From contig CAVRGQ010000005.1 in NCBI GenBank assembly GCA_963720785.1, positions 62,001-126,000 on the forward strand: DNA of 64,000 nucleotides, in the 5' to 3' direction. The DNA is from CAVRGQ01 sp963720785. GTDB lineage: Bacteria > Actinomycetota > Acidimicrobiia > IMCC26256 > DASPTH01. Made by a program: the position numbers and the translations under genes. Position 1 is the first letter of the stretch, and every line of letters starts with the position of its first letter. A model generated the notes under the pieces. The model saw only the letters and a list, made by a program, of their open reading frames with translations. It made no database searches and was not told where the DNA came from. Below are positions 44,755 to 52,292 of the stretch, one piece after another.

Positions 44755-44788
44755 ATCATACAACTGATTCTGGTGAGTCAGCTAGGGT
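44755..44788. promoter_or_regulatory. Divergent promoter with CTGATTC-tggt-GAGTCAG inverted repeat
   Basis: Minus-strand -10 TATGAT (44755-44760) serves the amidohydrolase; plus-strand TAGGGT (44783-44788) ends 7 nt before the racemase GTG at 44796. Between them lies CTGATTC-N4-GAGTCAG (44764-44781), arms complementary except one position, resembling the near-palindrome at 2853. Likely one operator for both directions. Confidence 0.55.
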
Positions 44789-44795
44789 CTGCCCC

Positions 44796-45926
44796 GTGGG
44801 TCCCCTGCAGGGTGCACGGGTGGTCGAGTTCGCCGCCCTCGGTCCGGTGCCGTTCGCCGGGATGCTGCTCGCCGACCTCGGGGCCGACGTGATCCGCATC
44901 GACCGGCCGGCGCCCGACGTCGCCGATCCCCGTTCGTACGTGATGCACCGGGGCCGCCGGTCGATCGTCGTCGACCTCAAGCAACCCGAGGGCCGCGGCG
45001 TCGTGCTCGCACTGCTCGACCGCGCCGACGCGCTCCTCGAGGGCAACCGCCCCGGCGTGATGGAGCGCCTGGGACTCGGCCCGGAGGAGTGCCTCGCCCG
45101 GAACCCCCGCCTGGTCTACGGCCGGATGACCGGCTGGGGCCAGCAGGGCCCGTTGTCGGCCACCGCGGGCCACGACATCGACTACGTCGCGTTGTCCGGT
45201 GCGCTGTCCGTCGCGGCCCGGCACGGCGAGCGACCGGTGCCCCCCGTGAACCTGCTGGGCGACTTCGGCGGGGGCGGCGCGTTCCTCGCCCTCGGTGTGG
45301 TCGCGGCGCTCTGGGAGACCGCCCGTTCGGGGCAGGGGCAGGTGATCGACGCCGCAATGGTCGACGGCTCCTCGGTGCTGACGACCATGCTGCACGGGCT
45401 CATGGCGCAGGGGCGCTGGCGCGACGAGGCCGGCGTGAACTTCGCCGACACCGGTGCCCCCTTCTACGAGGTGTACCGCTGCGCCGACGACCGCTTCGTC
45501 GCGGTCGGCGCGCTCGAGCGTTCCTTCTACCTCGAGTTGCTGCGCGGGTTGGGGCTCGAGGAGTCGGCGGTGCCCGACCGGCGTGACGAGGCGAACTGGC
45601 CGGAGCTGAAGGAACGGTTCGCGGCCGTCTTCCGCACCCGCACCCGCGACGAGTGGGCCGACGTGTTCGCGGGCACCGACGCGTGCGTGGCACCGGTGCT
45701 CACGCTGCGGGAGGCGCCGACGCACCCGCACAACGCGACGCGATCGACGTTCGTCGACCACGGCGGCGTGACCCAACCCGCGCCCGCGCCCCGCTTCAGC
45801 CGCACCGATCCCGCGCTCGACCGGCCCGCGCCCGCACCGGGGGAACACACCGACGAGATCCTGGCCGAGCTCGGGTACGACCCGCGCGACATCGCCCGAT
45901 TGCGCGACACGACGACCGTCGCCTGA
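44796..45926 (+). CDS. Alpha-methylacyl-CoA racemase-like (CaiB/BaiF family)
   Basis: 376 residues. GARVVEFAALGPVPFAGMLLA at the N-terminus includes the AMACR-type GPVPF motif. Racemase residues by family knowledge: His in TAGHDIDYVALSGAL near 125 and Asp in LLGDFGGGGAFLALG near 155, both present; YEVYRCADDRFVAVGALE follows. Interconverts (R)- and (S)-2-methylacyl-CoA so that methyl-branched chains, as from isoprenoids or steroid side chains, can enter beta-oxidation. GTG start, leaderless. The LLM gene follows 41 nt later. Confidence 0.9.
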   Translation: MGPLQGARVVEFAALGPVPFAGMLLADLGADVIRIDRPAPDVADPRSYVMHRGRRSIVVDLKQPEGRGVVLALLDRADALLEGNRPGVMERLGLGPEECLARNPRLVYGRMTGWGQQGPLSATAGHDIDYVALSGALSVAARHGERPVPPVNLLGDFGGGGAFLALGVVAALWETARSGQGQVIDAAMVDGSSVLTTMLHGLMAQGRWRDEAGVNFADTGAPFYEVYRCADDRFVAVGALERSFYLELLRGLGLEESAVPDRRDEANWPELKERFAAVFRTRTRDEWADVFAGTDACVAPVLTLREAPTHPHNATRSTFVDHGGVTQPAPAPRFSRTDPALDRPAPAPGEHTDEILAELGYDPRDIARLRDTTTVA

Positions 45927-45967
45927 TCCTGCGGCCGAACGCGGCCATTCGAAGCTTGGAGGCGACC

Positions 45968-46918
45968 ATGCCGGCCGTTCACATGCCCGACGACACCACG
46001 GCGATCCCCGGTTTTTCCACGCTCGCGGGCGAACTCGAGGCGGCCGGCTACGACGCCGTGTGGACCGGCGAGGTCAACCGGGTCGACGCAGTGACCGTGG
46101 CCACGCTCGCGGCGGTGGGCACGCGAGCGGCGCAGATCGGCGTGCTGCTCAACGTGTTCACGCGCGCGTCCACCACGCTCGCGCTCACTGCGGCGACGCT
46201 CGCCGCGGTGGCTCCGGGCCGCGCGAACGTAGTGCTCGGTGTCGCCTCTCCGCTCCTGGTGGAGCGCTGGGCCGGCATCCCGTACCGCCAGCCGTTCGCG
46301 CACCTGCGCGACACGCTCCGCTTCGTGCGCGCCGCGCTGACCGGTGAGCGGGTGCGCGGCGACTTCCCCACGATCGACACCGACGGCTTCACGCTGTCGA
46401 CGCCGCCGTCGCCTGCGCCGAAGTTGCTCGTCGCCGCCTGCGGCCCGCGCGCGCTGGCACTCGCCGCGCAGGAAGCCGACGGGGTCGTGCTCAACTGGGT
46501 GACGCCCGACGACCTCGACCTCGTCGACCCGCTCCCCGAAGATCGCTCGCGCGTGTCGTTCGTCGTCGCCGTGTGCCCGACCGCCGACCGGGGCGAGATG
46601 GAACAGCGCATGCGACCCGTCGTCGCCGATTACCTGCAGGCGCCGGCGTACGCGGAGCAGCAGCGCCGTCTCGGCCGCGGCGAGGCGCTCGAGGCGATGT
46701 GGCGAGCCTGGGCCGCAGGCGATCGGCGCGGTGCCCACGACGCGCTCCCGTCATCGCTGCTCGACGACCTCGTCGTCTGGGGCGACGCCGCCGCGTGTCG
46801 CGACCGCATCCGCGAGATGGAGGCTGCGACGGGAGCCCGGCCGATCGCGACGTTCTTCCCGCCGCCGGGCGTGGACTTCGCCGACGCCGCGCTCGCGACC
46901 GATCCGAGCCGGAGCTGA
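45968..46918 (+). CDS. LLM class F420-dependent oxidoreductase
   Basis: 316 residues. FSTLAGELEAAGYDAVWTGE near residue 17, QIGVLLNVFTRASTTLALTA, VAPGRANVVLGVASPLLVE near 82, FAHLRDTLRFVRAALTGERV and KLLVAACGPRALALAAQEAD near 155. Luciferase-like TIM barrel, most likely F420-dependent by family and host type. GGAGGCG precedes the ATG. Follows the racemase in the same direction and is convergent with the FDOR gene, 4 nt apart. Substrate unknown. Confidence 0.87.
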   Translation: MPAVHMPDDTTAIPGFSTLAGELEAAGYDAVWTGEVNRVDAVTVATLAAVGTRAAQIGVLLNVFTRASTTLALTAATLAAVAPGRANVVLGVASPLLVERWAGIPYRQPFAHLRDTLRFVRAALTGERVRGDFPTIDTDGFTLSTPPSPAPKLLVAACGPRALALAAQEADGVVLNWVTPDDLDLVDPLPEDRSRVSFVVAVCPTADRGEMEQRMRPVVADYLQAPAYAEQQRRLGRGEALEAMWRAWAAGDRRGAHDALPSSLLDDLVVWGDAAACRDRIREMEAATGARPIATFFPPPGVDFADAALATDPSRS

Positions 46919-46922
46919 CCGC

Positions 46923-47423
46923 TCAGGAGATCCCGAGCTTGCGGTTGTCCCAGGTGAGCATCTTCTCGGGGACGAGCTCGATGATCGCGCCGGCCGCCTG
47001 CCGGTAGTGCTCCTTGGTGGCGGTGGGCATCGCCGACTGCGATGTGCGGTAGCCGCGGTACTTCTCGTCGAGCGCTTCGCGGATGCGCGACGCGAATTCG
47101 GGGGAAGGTTCGATCACCGTGGCCCGGCAGTCGAGGTGCACCGCCTGCAGCTCCGCCCACCGGTCGCCCGTCTCCACGAGGAACGACGCTCGAGGATCGT
47201 TCCGGGCGCGCGTGACCTTCTTGCCGCGTGTCGACACGTAGATGTTGCCGTCGAGCGCGACGAACCACACCGGCAGCGCCACCGGCCGGCCGTCGCGCCG
47301 CAATGTGGTGAGGATGCCCACCAGCGACCGCTCGAGCAGGGCTCGCGCCTCGTCGTCGGTCATGCGCACGGTCGGCTTCTTCTTCGGGTCCGGTTTCATG
47401 TTCTCGTCCTGGTCGCGGCTCAC
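46923..47423 (-). CDS. Pyridoxamine-phosphate-oxidase-fold protein (FDOR, flavin/F420)
   Basis: 166 residues, split beta-barrel. ARALLERSLVGILTTLRRDG near residue 28, ALPVWFVALDGNIYVST and RKVTRARNDPRASFLV give the FDOR core; the YVSTRGKKVTR stretch is a flavin or F420 phosphate-binding site. GTG 47423 is used; ATG 47399 (MKPDPKKK) is equally plausible. Last gene of the seven-gene leftward operon. May reduce an unsaturated intermediate with F420H2 or protect against by-products; the role cannot be read from sequence. Confidence 0.8.
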   Translation of the reverse strand: MSRDQDENMKPDPKKKPTVRMTDDEARALLERSLVGILTTLRRDGRPVALPVWFVALDGNIYVSTRGKKVTRARNDPRASFLVETGDRWAELQAVHLDCRATVIEPSPEFASRIREALDEKYRGYRTSQSAMPTATKEHYRQAAGAIIELVPEKMLTWDNRKLGIS

Positions 47424-47444
47424 GGTCGGCGCGTCCTCGTCGGC

Positions 47445-48584
47445 TCAGCGCGCCACGCGCGCGGGGAACACGGCATCGGCGATGCGTCGGCGGTGCCACG
47501 CCGGCGACCCGAACCAGGCTTCGTCGAGCTTGGCCCGTTTGAGGCACAGGTGGGCGTCGTGCTCCCACGTGAAGCCGATGCCTCCGTGCACCTGCACACT
47601 CAGCCCGCACACCTCCGAGGCCGCGGGCCCCACGTAGGAACTCACGACGGAGGCGGCGAAGCCGAGGTCGGTACCCGGATCGTCGAGGGCGTCGACCGCG
47701 TCACGCACCGAGGCCCGGCAGCCCTCCACCGCGACGAGCATGTTGGCGCAGTGGTGCTTCACCGCCTGGAACGAGCCGATCGGCTTGCCGAACTGCACAC
47801 GCTCCTTCGCGTACTCGGCGGTGCGCTCCATGACGCGCTCCGCGACGCCGGTCGCGTCGCACGCGACCGCGATCGCACCGAGTGACACCAGCCGCTCGAC
47901 GACGGACCGGGCGCGCGGCCCCGGTTCACAGAGGAACTGCTCCTCGCCGACGACGACGTCGGAGAACGTGACACGCGCGAGCCGGCGCGTGCGGTCGATC
48001 ATCTGCATCGGCTCGATGTCGACACCGGCGGCGGTCGGCGCCACCGCGACGAGCGCGACGTCGCCGCTCCCGTCGCGGGCCGCCACGAACAGCACGTCGG
48101 CGGTGTGCGCGTCGGGCACGTAGCCCGCGACGCCGCGCAGCCGCAGGCCACCCGGCACGCGGTCCCAGCCGACCGAGAGTTGCGAGACGTCGCACGACCC
48201 GCGCTCGCTGGTGACCGCGACGGTGGCGCGCTCCTCGCCCGCGGCGAACCGCGGGAGCCGCTCGGCCCGGAGGGCCTCGTTGTCGGCCGCCAGGAGCGCA
48301 CCGGCGCCGAGGACCGTCGTGGCCAGGAACGGGCTCGGCGTGATCTGCCGGCCGAACTCGTGCAGGATGATCGCCAGTTCCGAGAACCCGGCACCGGCGC
48401 CTCCATGCTCCTCGGGGAGGTGGATGGCCGCCCAGCCGAGCTCCACCATCTGGTCCCACAGGTCGGCGTCGAACCCGGCGGGGTCGTCGAGGCGGGCCCG
48501 CACGGCCTCCGACGACGACGCGCGCTCGAGCAGCCGCCGTGCGGAGACCCGCAACTCGTCACGCTCGTCGACCGACAACTGCAC
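47445..48584 (-). CDS. Acyl-CoA dehydrogenase, small-subunit-like partner
   Basis: 379 residues. WAAIHLPEEHGGAGAGFSEL near 52, EFGRQITPSPFLATTVLGAG, a degenerate FAD loop (RATVAVTSERGSCDVSQ instead of SEP-GSD), RVQFGKPIGSFQAVKHHCAN, and VHGGIGFTWEHDAHLCLKRA near 345. The WEHDAHL motif is typical of one subunit of alpha2-beta2 ACADs of steroid degradation. The neighbour at 48611 has the intact SEPNAGSD loop, so the pair may form a heteromer with one active-site set. GTG 48584 follows GGAAGGGGA. Confidence 0.87.
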   Translation of the reverse strand: MQLSVDERDELRVSARRLLERASSSEAVRARLDDPAGFDADLWDQMVELGWAAIHLPEEHGGAGAGFSELAIILHEFGRQITPSPFLATTVLGAGALLAADNEALRAERLPRFAAGEERATVAVTSERGSCDVSQLSVGWDRVPGGLRLRGVAGYVPDAHTADVLFVAARDGSGDVALVAVAPTAAGVDIEPMQMIDRTRRLARVTFSDVVVGEEQFLCEPGPRARSVVERLVSLGAIAVACDATGVAERVMERTAEYAKERVQFGKPIGSFQAVKHHCANMLVAVEGCRASVRDAVDALDDPGTDLGFAASVVSSYVGPAASEVCGLSVQVHGGIGFTWEHDAHLCLKRAKLDEAWFGSPAWHRRRIADAVFPARVAR

Positions 48585-48610
48585 GTGATCCCCTTCCGTC
48601 GCCCGGCGCG

Positions 48611-49801
48611 CTACCGCGGGAGCCCGAGCACACGCTCGCCGATGACGTTGCGCATGATCTCGTTCGACCCGCCGGCGATCGTCCAGCCGTACGAGTTGAC
48701 GTAGTCGGTCATCCAGCTGCCGGTCTCCCATCCCGCCGGCAGGAGGAGCGGCCGGTCGACCTGCGCGCCGAGCCCCTGGCGGTCGGTCGCGTCGCGCATC
48801 AGGCCCTGGAGCAGCTCGGTGTACATGAGCTTGATGACCGACGGCGTGCCGCCGACGTCGCCACCGCGGATGATGTCGGCGATCATGTCGTTGATCAGGC
48901 GGCGCACCACCAGCGCCTCGGCGTAGCGCGCGCCGAAGGTCTCGCGCACCGCCACGTCGTCGGCGGCGCCGCCACCACCCTCGAGCAGCCACTGCGCCGA
49001 CTCCGCGATCACGGCTTCGACACCGTTGCGCCGCAGCCGCTCGGAGAGCTCGAGGATCACCACGGCCCGCTCGGACGCGAGGCTGGTCTGCGCGACGTTC
49101 CAACCGCCGTTCTCCTCCCCGATCCGGTCCTCGACCGGCACGACGACCTCGTCGAGGAACAACTCGCAGAACTCCGAGGCGCCCGTCGCCTGGCGCAGGG
49201 GCCGCACGTCGACACCGGGCGCGTGCATGTCGAGGATCAGGTAGCTGATGCCCTTGTGCTTCGGCGCGTCGGGATCGGTACGGGCGAGGAGGATGCACCG
49301 GTCGGCCTCGGTGGCGAGGCTGGTCCACACCTTCTGACCGGTCACGACGTAGTGGTCGCCCTCGCGCACCGCGCGCGTCTGCAGCCCGGCGAGGTCGGAC
49401 CCGGCGTTCGGCTCGGAGAACCCCTGACACCACACCTGGCCGTCGAGCATGCCCGGCAACCACTTCTGCTTCTGCTCGTCGGAACCGAGGTGGATGATCG
49501 CCGGCGCCGCGTTGTAGAGCGACACCTGGTAGAGCCCGTTGCGCGGCGCGTCACCGCGCGCGAGCTCCTCCGCCAACACCACCTGCTCGGCGATGGTGAA
49601 GCCGCCGCCCCACTCCTCCGGCCAGTGCGGCGCGAACCAGCCCGCGGCGCGCAGCTGCGCACCCCACCACCGGCCGAACTCGGCGTAGCGGTCGTGGTCG
49701 GCGCCGCGCTGCTCCTCGCGCCAGTTGGGCGGCACGGTGGCCGCACACCATTCGCGGACCTCCCGACGGAACGGCTCGAGCTCGGCCAGTTCCTCGATCA
49801 C
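48611..49801 (-). CDS. Acyl-CoA dehydrogenase
   Basis: 396 residues. EFRREVREWC-type N-terminus, FAPHWPEEWGGGFTIAEQVV near 55, intact FAD loop CQGFSEPNAGSDLAGL near 128, TGQKVWTSLATEADRCILLA, GEENGGWNVAQTSLASERA, and IAGGSNEIMRNVIGERVLGL at the C-terminus. GTG 49801 shares bases with the amidohydrolase stop (GTGA). The next gene, 26 nt downstream, is a divergent ACAD with a defective FAD loop. Together with the ACAD at 50975 this operon has three ACADs, more than one linear round of beta-oxidation needs. Confidence 0.91.
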   Translation of the reverse strand: MIEELAELEPFRREVREWCAATVPPNWREEQRGADHDRYAEFGRWWGAQLRAAGWFAPHWPEEWGGGFTIAEQVVLAEELARGDAPRNGLYQVSLYNAAPAIIHLGSDEQKQKWLPGMLDGQVWCQGFSEPNAGSDLAGLQTRAVREGDHYVVTGQKVWTSLATEADRCILLARTDPDAPKHKGISYLILDMHAPGVDVRPLRQATGASEFCELFLDEVVVPVEDRIGEENGGWNVAQTSLASERAVVILELSERLRRNGVEAVIAESAQWLLEGGGGAADDVAVRETFGARYAEALVVRRLINDMIADIIRGGDVGGTPSVIKLMYTELLQGLMRDATDRQGLGAQVDRPLLLPAGWETGSWMTDYVNSYGWTIAGGSNEIMRNVIGERVLGLPR

Positions 49802-50934
49802 TGCGGCGCGGCCGGGGGCTCGGGCACGTGCGGGAAGAGCTCCCGGAACGCGCCGATGCGGATGCGGCGGCTGACCTCGGGCGCGACGTCGTCGAACAGC
49901 TCGTGCAAGGTCTTCTGCGTGTGCCCGAACGTGCCCTCGATGTGCGGGTAGTCGCTCCCCCACAAGATGTTCTCGTAACCCATCGCCCACATCGCGGCCG
50001 GCGCCGACTCGTCGTGCTGGAACGATGCGTACACCTGCCGGTACAGGATCTCCTTCGGGAGTCGCGAGAGCACCGGGCGCACGAACGTCGCGTGCTGACG
50101 GTAGGCCTCGTTCATACGGTCGCCCAGGAACGGCACCCACGTCGCGCCGCCCTCGGAGATCAGCACCTTGAGGTCGGGATGACGGTCGAGTGCGCCGCAG
50201 GACACGAGCTGCGTCGCCATCCGCTGGCCGCCGTACGTGGTCTCGACGTAGTTCGTGATCGCGCCGCCGGGGCCGCGGTACAGCGCGGGGCCGTCGCCCT
50301 CGAAGCTGTCGGTGCCGATGTGCACGCCGATGACGATGCCCGCCTCGGCACACGTCGCCCAGAACGGCTCCCAGTCGTCGCGGTTGATCGCGGGCAGGGT
50401 GGGCGGGATGCCGGTGGTGATGCCCACGCACTTGAGACCGAGGTCGGCGATGTGGCGCAGCTCGGCGACCGCGTCCTCGATGTCGAGCATCGGCACCGAC
50501 GCGACCGGCACCAGCCGGTGACCCGACCTCGCCGCGACCTCGGTCGCGAGATACTCGTTCTGGACGGCGGTGACCGAGCGCATCATGGCGCGGTCGGTGA
50601 CGAGCGTCTCCCAGAGACCGAGCGACGCGTACACGACCTCGCCCCAGATGCCCTCCTGGTCGAGATCGCGCAGCCGGCCCTCGAGCGTCGCCGCGCCGCG
50701 CTCGCTCACGAGGTCGGCGATGGTGCGGCCCTGCTCGTCGGTCTTGGTGAGGATCTTCGGCAGCTTGCGGCGGAACTCCCGGCCGTCGACGAAGACGGTC
50801 TCGAACTCGCCGTCAGGGTCCTTGACGCTGCGCGGCATGCGCGCCGCGAGGTCGGGCGGGAGGATCTGCTGCCAGCGCTCCACCTCACCGGTGGCGTGCG
50901 AGTCGCCCGAGTTCGCCCACAGTTTGCTGCTCAT
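49798..50934 (-). CDS. Amidohydrolase_2 family protein
   Basis: 378 residues, a close paralogue of the 21626 protein. ANSGDSHATGEVERW at residues 7-21, LRDLDQEGIWGEVVYASLGL near 95, VHIGTDSFEGDG near 210, SEGGATWVPFLGDRMNEAYR near 262 and WGSDYPHIEGTFGHTQKTLH near 327. GAACGGAGGACC precedes ATG 50934. Surrounded by ACADs and co-translated with the next. The retention of paralogues in two separate operons suggests a core hydrolytic or decarboxylation step in both branches. Confidence 0.86.
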   Translation of the reverse strand: MSSKLWANSGDSHATGEVERWQQILPPDLAARMPRSVKDPDGEFETVFVDGREFRRKLPKILTKTDEQGRTIADLVSERGAATLEGRLRDLDQEGIWGEVVYASLGLWETLVTDRAMMRSVTAVQNEYLATEVAARSGHRLVPVASVPMLDIEDAVAELRHIADLGLKCVGITTGIPPTLPAINRDDWEPFWATCAEAGIVIGVHIGTDSFEGDGPALYRGPGGAITNYVETTYGGQRMATQLVSCGALDRHPDLKVLISEGGATWVPFLGDRMNEAYRQHATFVRPVLSRLPKEILYRQVYASFQHDESAPAAMWAMGYENILWGSDYPHIEGTFGHTQKTLHELFDDVAPEVSRRIRIGAFRELFPHVPEPPAAPQ

Positions 50935-50974
50935 CGGTCCTCCGTTCTCTCGTACCGGCAATTCAGGATACTCT

Positions 50975-52243
50975 TCAGGCTCCGTCGCCGCCCAGTTCCC
51001 GGAAGGCCACGTCGCGGTCGACCTGCGGCTCCCGCGGGAGCCCGAGCCCCCGCTCGCCGATGATGTTGCGCTGGATCTCGTCGGTCCCGCCACCGAGCGA
51101 CGCCGCCGGGCTCGACAGCGCGACGTGTTGCACGGCGCCGTCGTGGGGCGCATCCGCGCCGGCGAGCATGCCGTACGGCCCGAGGATCGACAGGCCGAGG
51201 TCGCGCGAGACGCGCGCCATCCGCGCGACCGCCAGCTTGCTCACGTTCGCCTCCGCGCCGTTGCGCGCACCCTTCGCCGCGGCGCGCGTGCGCTGCCCCG
51301 TCCACCGGTTGACGTCGGCCATCGCCCGGAACTCCGCCAGCCGCTGGCGCACCAGCGGGTCGTCGGACACACCGTGTTCGCGCGCGAGATCGGCCATCAC
51401 TCTCGGCGAGATCACGTAGCCGCTGATGCGCCCACGCGGCGACGTCGCCTTCGCTCGCTCGAGCAGCTCTCCCACCGGCACGTCGAGCACTCCGGCGCGC
51501 GCGCCGGCGGGGAAGGCCACCGCGCTCGTGCGCGACCCGATGCCGGCGCGTTCGTACGCGAGCGTCGTCTGCGCGACACGCCAGCCGTCGCCGGGTGCAC
51601 CGATCATCCGGTCGGCCTCCACCACGACATCGGTGAGGAACACCTCGTCGAACTCGGTGTCGCCGTTCATCTGGCGCAGCGGTCGCACCTCGACGCCGGG
51701 CTGTTGCATGTCGACGACGAAGTAGGAGATGCCCCCGTGCTTCGGCACGTCGCCGTCGGTGCGGGCGAGGAGCAGTCCGCGATCCGCGCGGTGCGCATCG
51801 GAGTTCCACACCTTCTGGCCGTCGACGATCCACCGGTCGCCGTCGCGCACCGCCCGCGTGCGCAGGCCCGCGAGGTCCGAGCCCGCGCCCGGTTCACTGA
51901 AGAGCTGACACCAGCACTCCGCGCCCGCGGCGAGGGGCGGAACGAAACGCGCCTGCTGCTCCTCGGTGCCGTGCGCGACCACGGTCGGTGCCCCCATGGT
52001 CTGCCCCACGCCGGAGGGCGCGCCGATGACGCCGGCGGCGGCGAGCTCACGCTCCACCATCCGGCCGTCGGCAGGTGACCAGCCCCGGCCCCCGAGCCCC
52101 TCCGGCCAGGTCGGGAAGGCGAACCCGGCGTCGGCGAGGAGCCCCCACCACTCGCCCAGCGACTGCGCGGGATCCCACATGGACCCGATCCAGGCCCGCA
52201 CCTCGTCGACGCGCTCGTCGCCCACCACTCCTCCAGCCGTCAT
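50975..52243 (-). CDS. Acyl-CoA dehydrogenase
   Basis: 422 residues. FAFPTWPEGLGGRGWSPADG near 42, FAD loop CQLFSEPGAGSDLAGLRTRA near 112, DGQKVWNSDAHRADRGLLLA, GAPGDGWRVAQTTLAYERAG, then a long linker and LGGGTDEIQRNIIGERGLGL at the C-terminus, ending REPQVDRDVAFREL. The ACAD at 63060 has the same tail, so the two are paralogues, each beside a ligase. The short TTCAGG repeat lies at the stop (50962-50979). Third gene of the operon, 39 nt after the ligase. Confidence 0.91.
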   Translation of the reverse strand: MTAGGVVGDERVDEVRAWIGSMWDPAQSLGEWWGLLADAGFAFPTWPEGLGGRGWSPADGRMVERELAAAGVIGAPSGVGQTMGAPTVVAHGTEEQQARFVPPLAAGAECWCQLFSEPGAGSDLAGLRTRAVRDGDRWIVDGQKVWNSDAHRADRGLLLARTDGDVPKHGGISYFVVDMQQPGVEVRPLRQMNGDTEFDEVFLTDVVVEADRMIGAPGDGWRVAQTTLAYERAGIGSRTSAVAFPAGARAGVLDVPVGELLERAKATSPRGRISGYVISPRVMADLAREHGVSDDPLVRQRLAEFRAMADVNRWTGQRTRAAAKGARNGAEANVSKLAVARMARVSRDLGLSILGPYGMLAGADAPHDGAVQHVALSSPAASLGGGTDEIQRNIIGERGLGLPREPQVDRDVAFRELGGDGA

Positions 52244-52269
52244 CGCACCGTCACTGTCGAGTCGCCCGT

Positions 52270-52292
52270 TCAGATCGCCGGCTCAGATCGCC
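52270..52292. repeat. 13-bp period duplication at the ligase stop
   Basis: TCAGATCGCC at 52270-52279 and 52283-52292. The second begins with the ligase stop (TCA, 52283-52285); the first gives a second minus-strand TGA 13 nt downstream in another frame. Confidence 0.7.
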
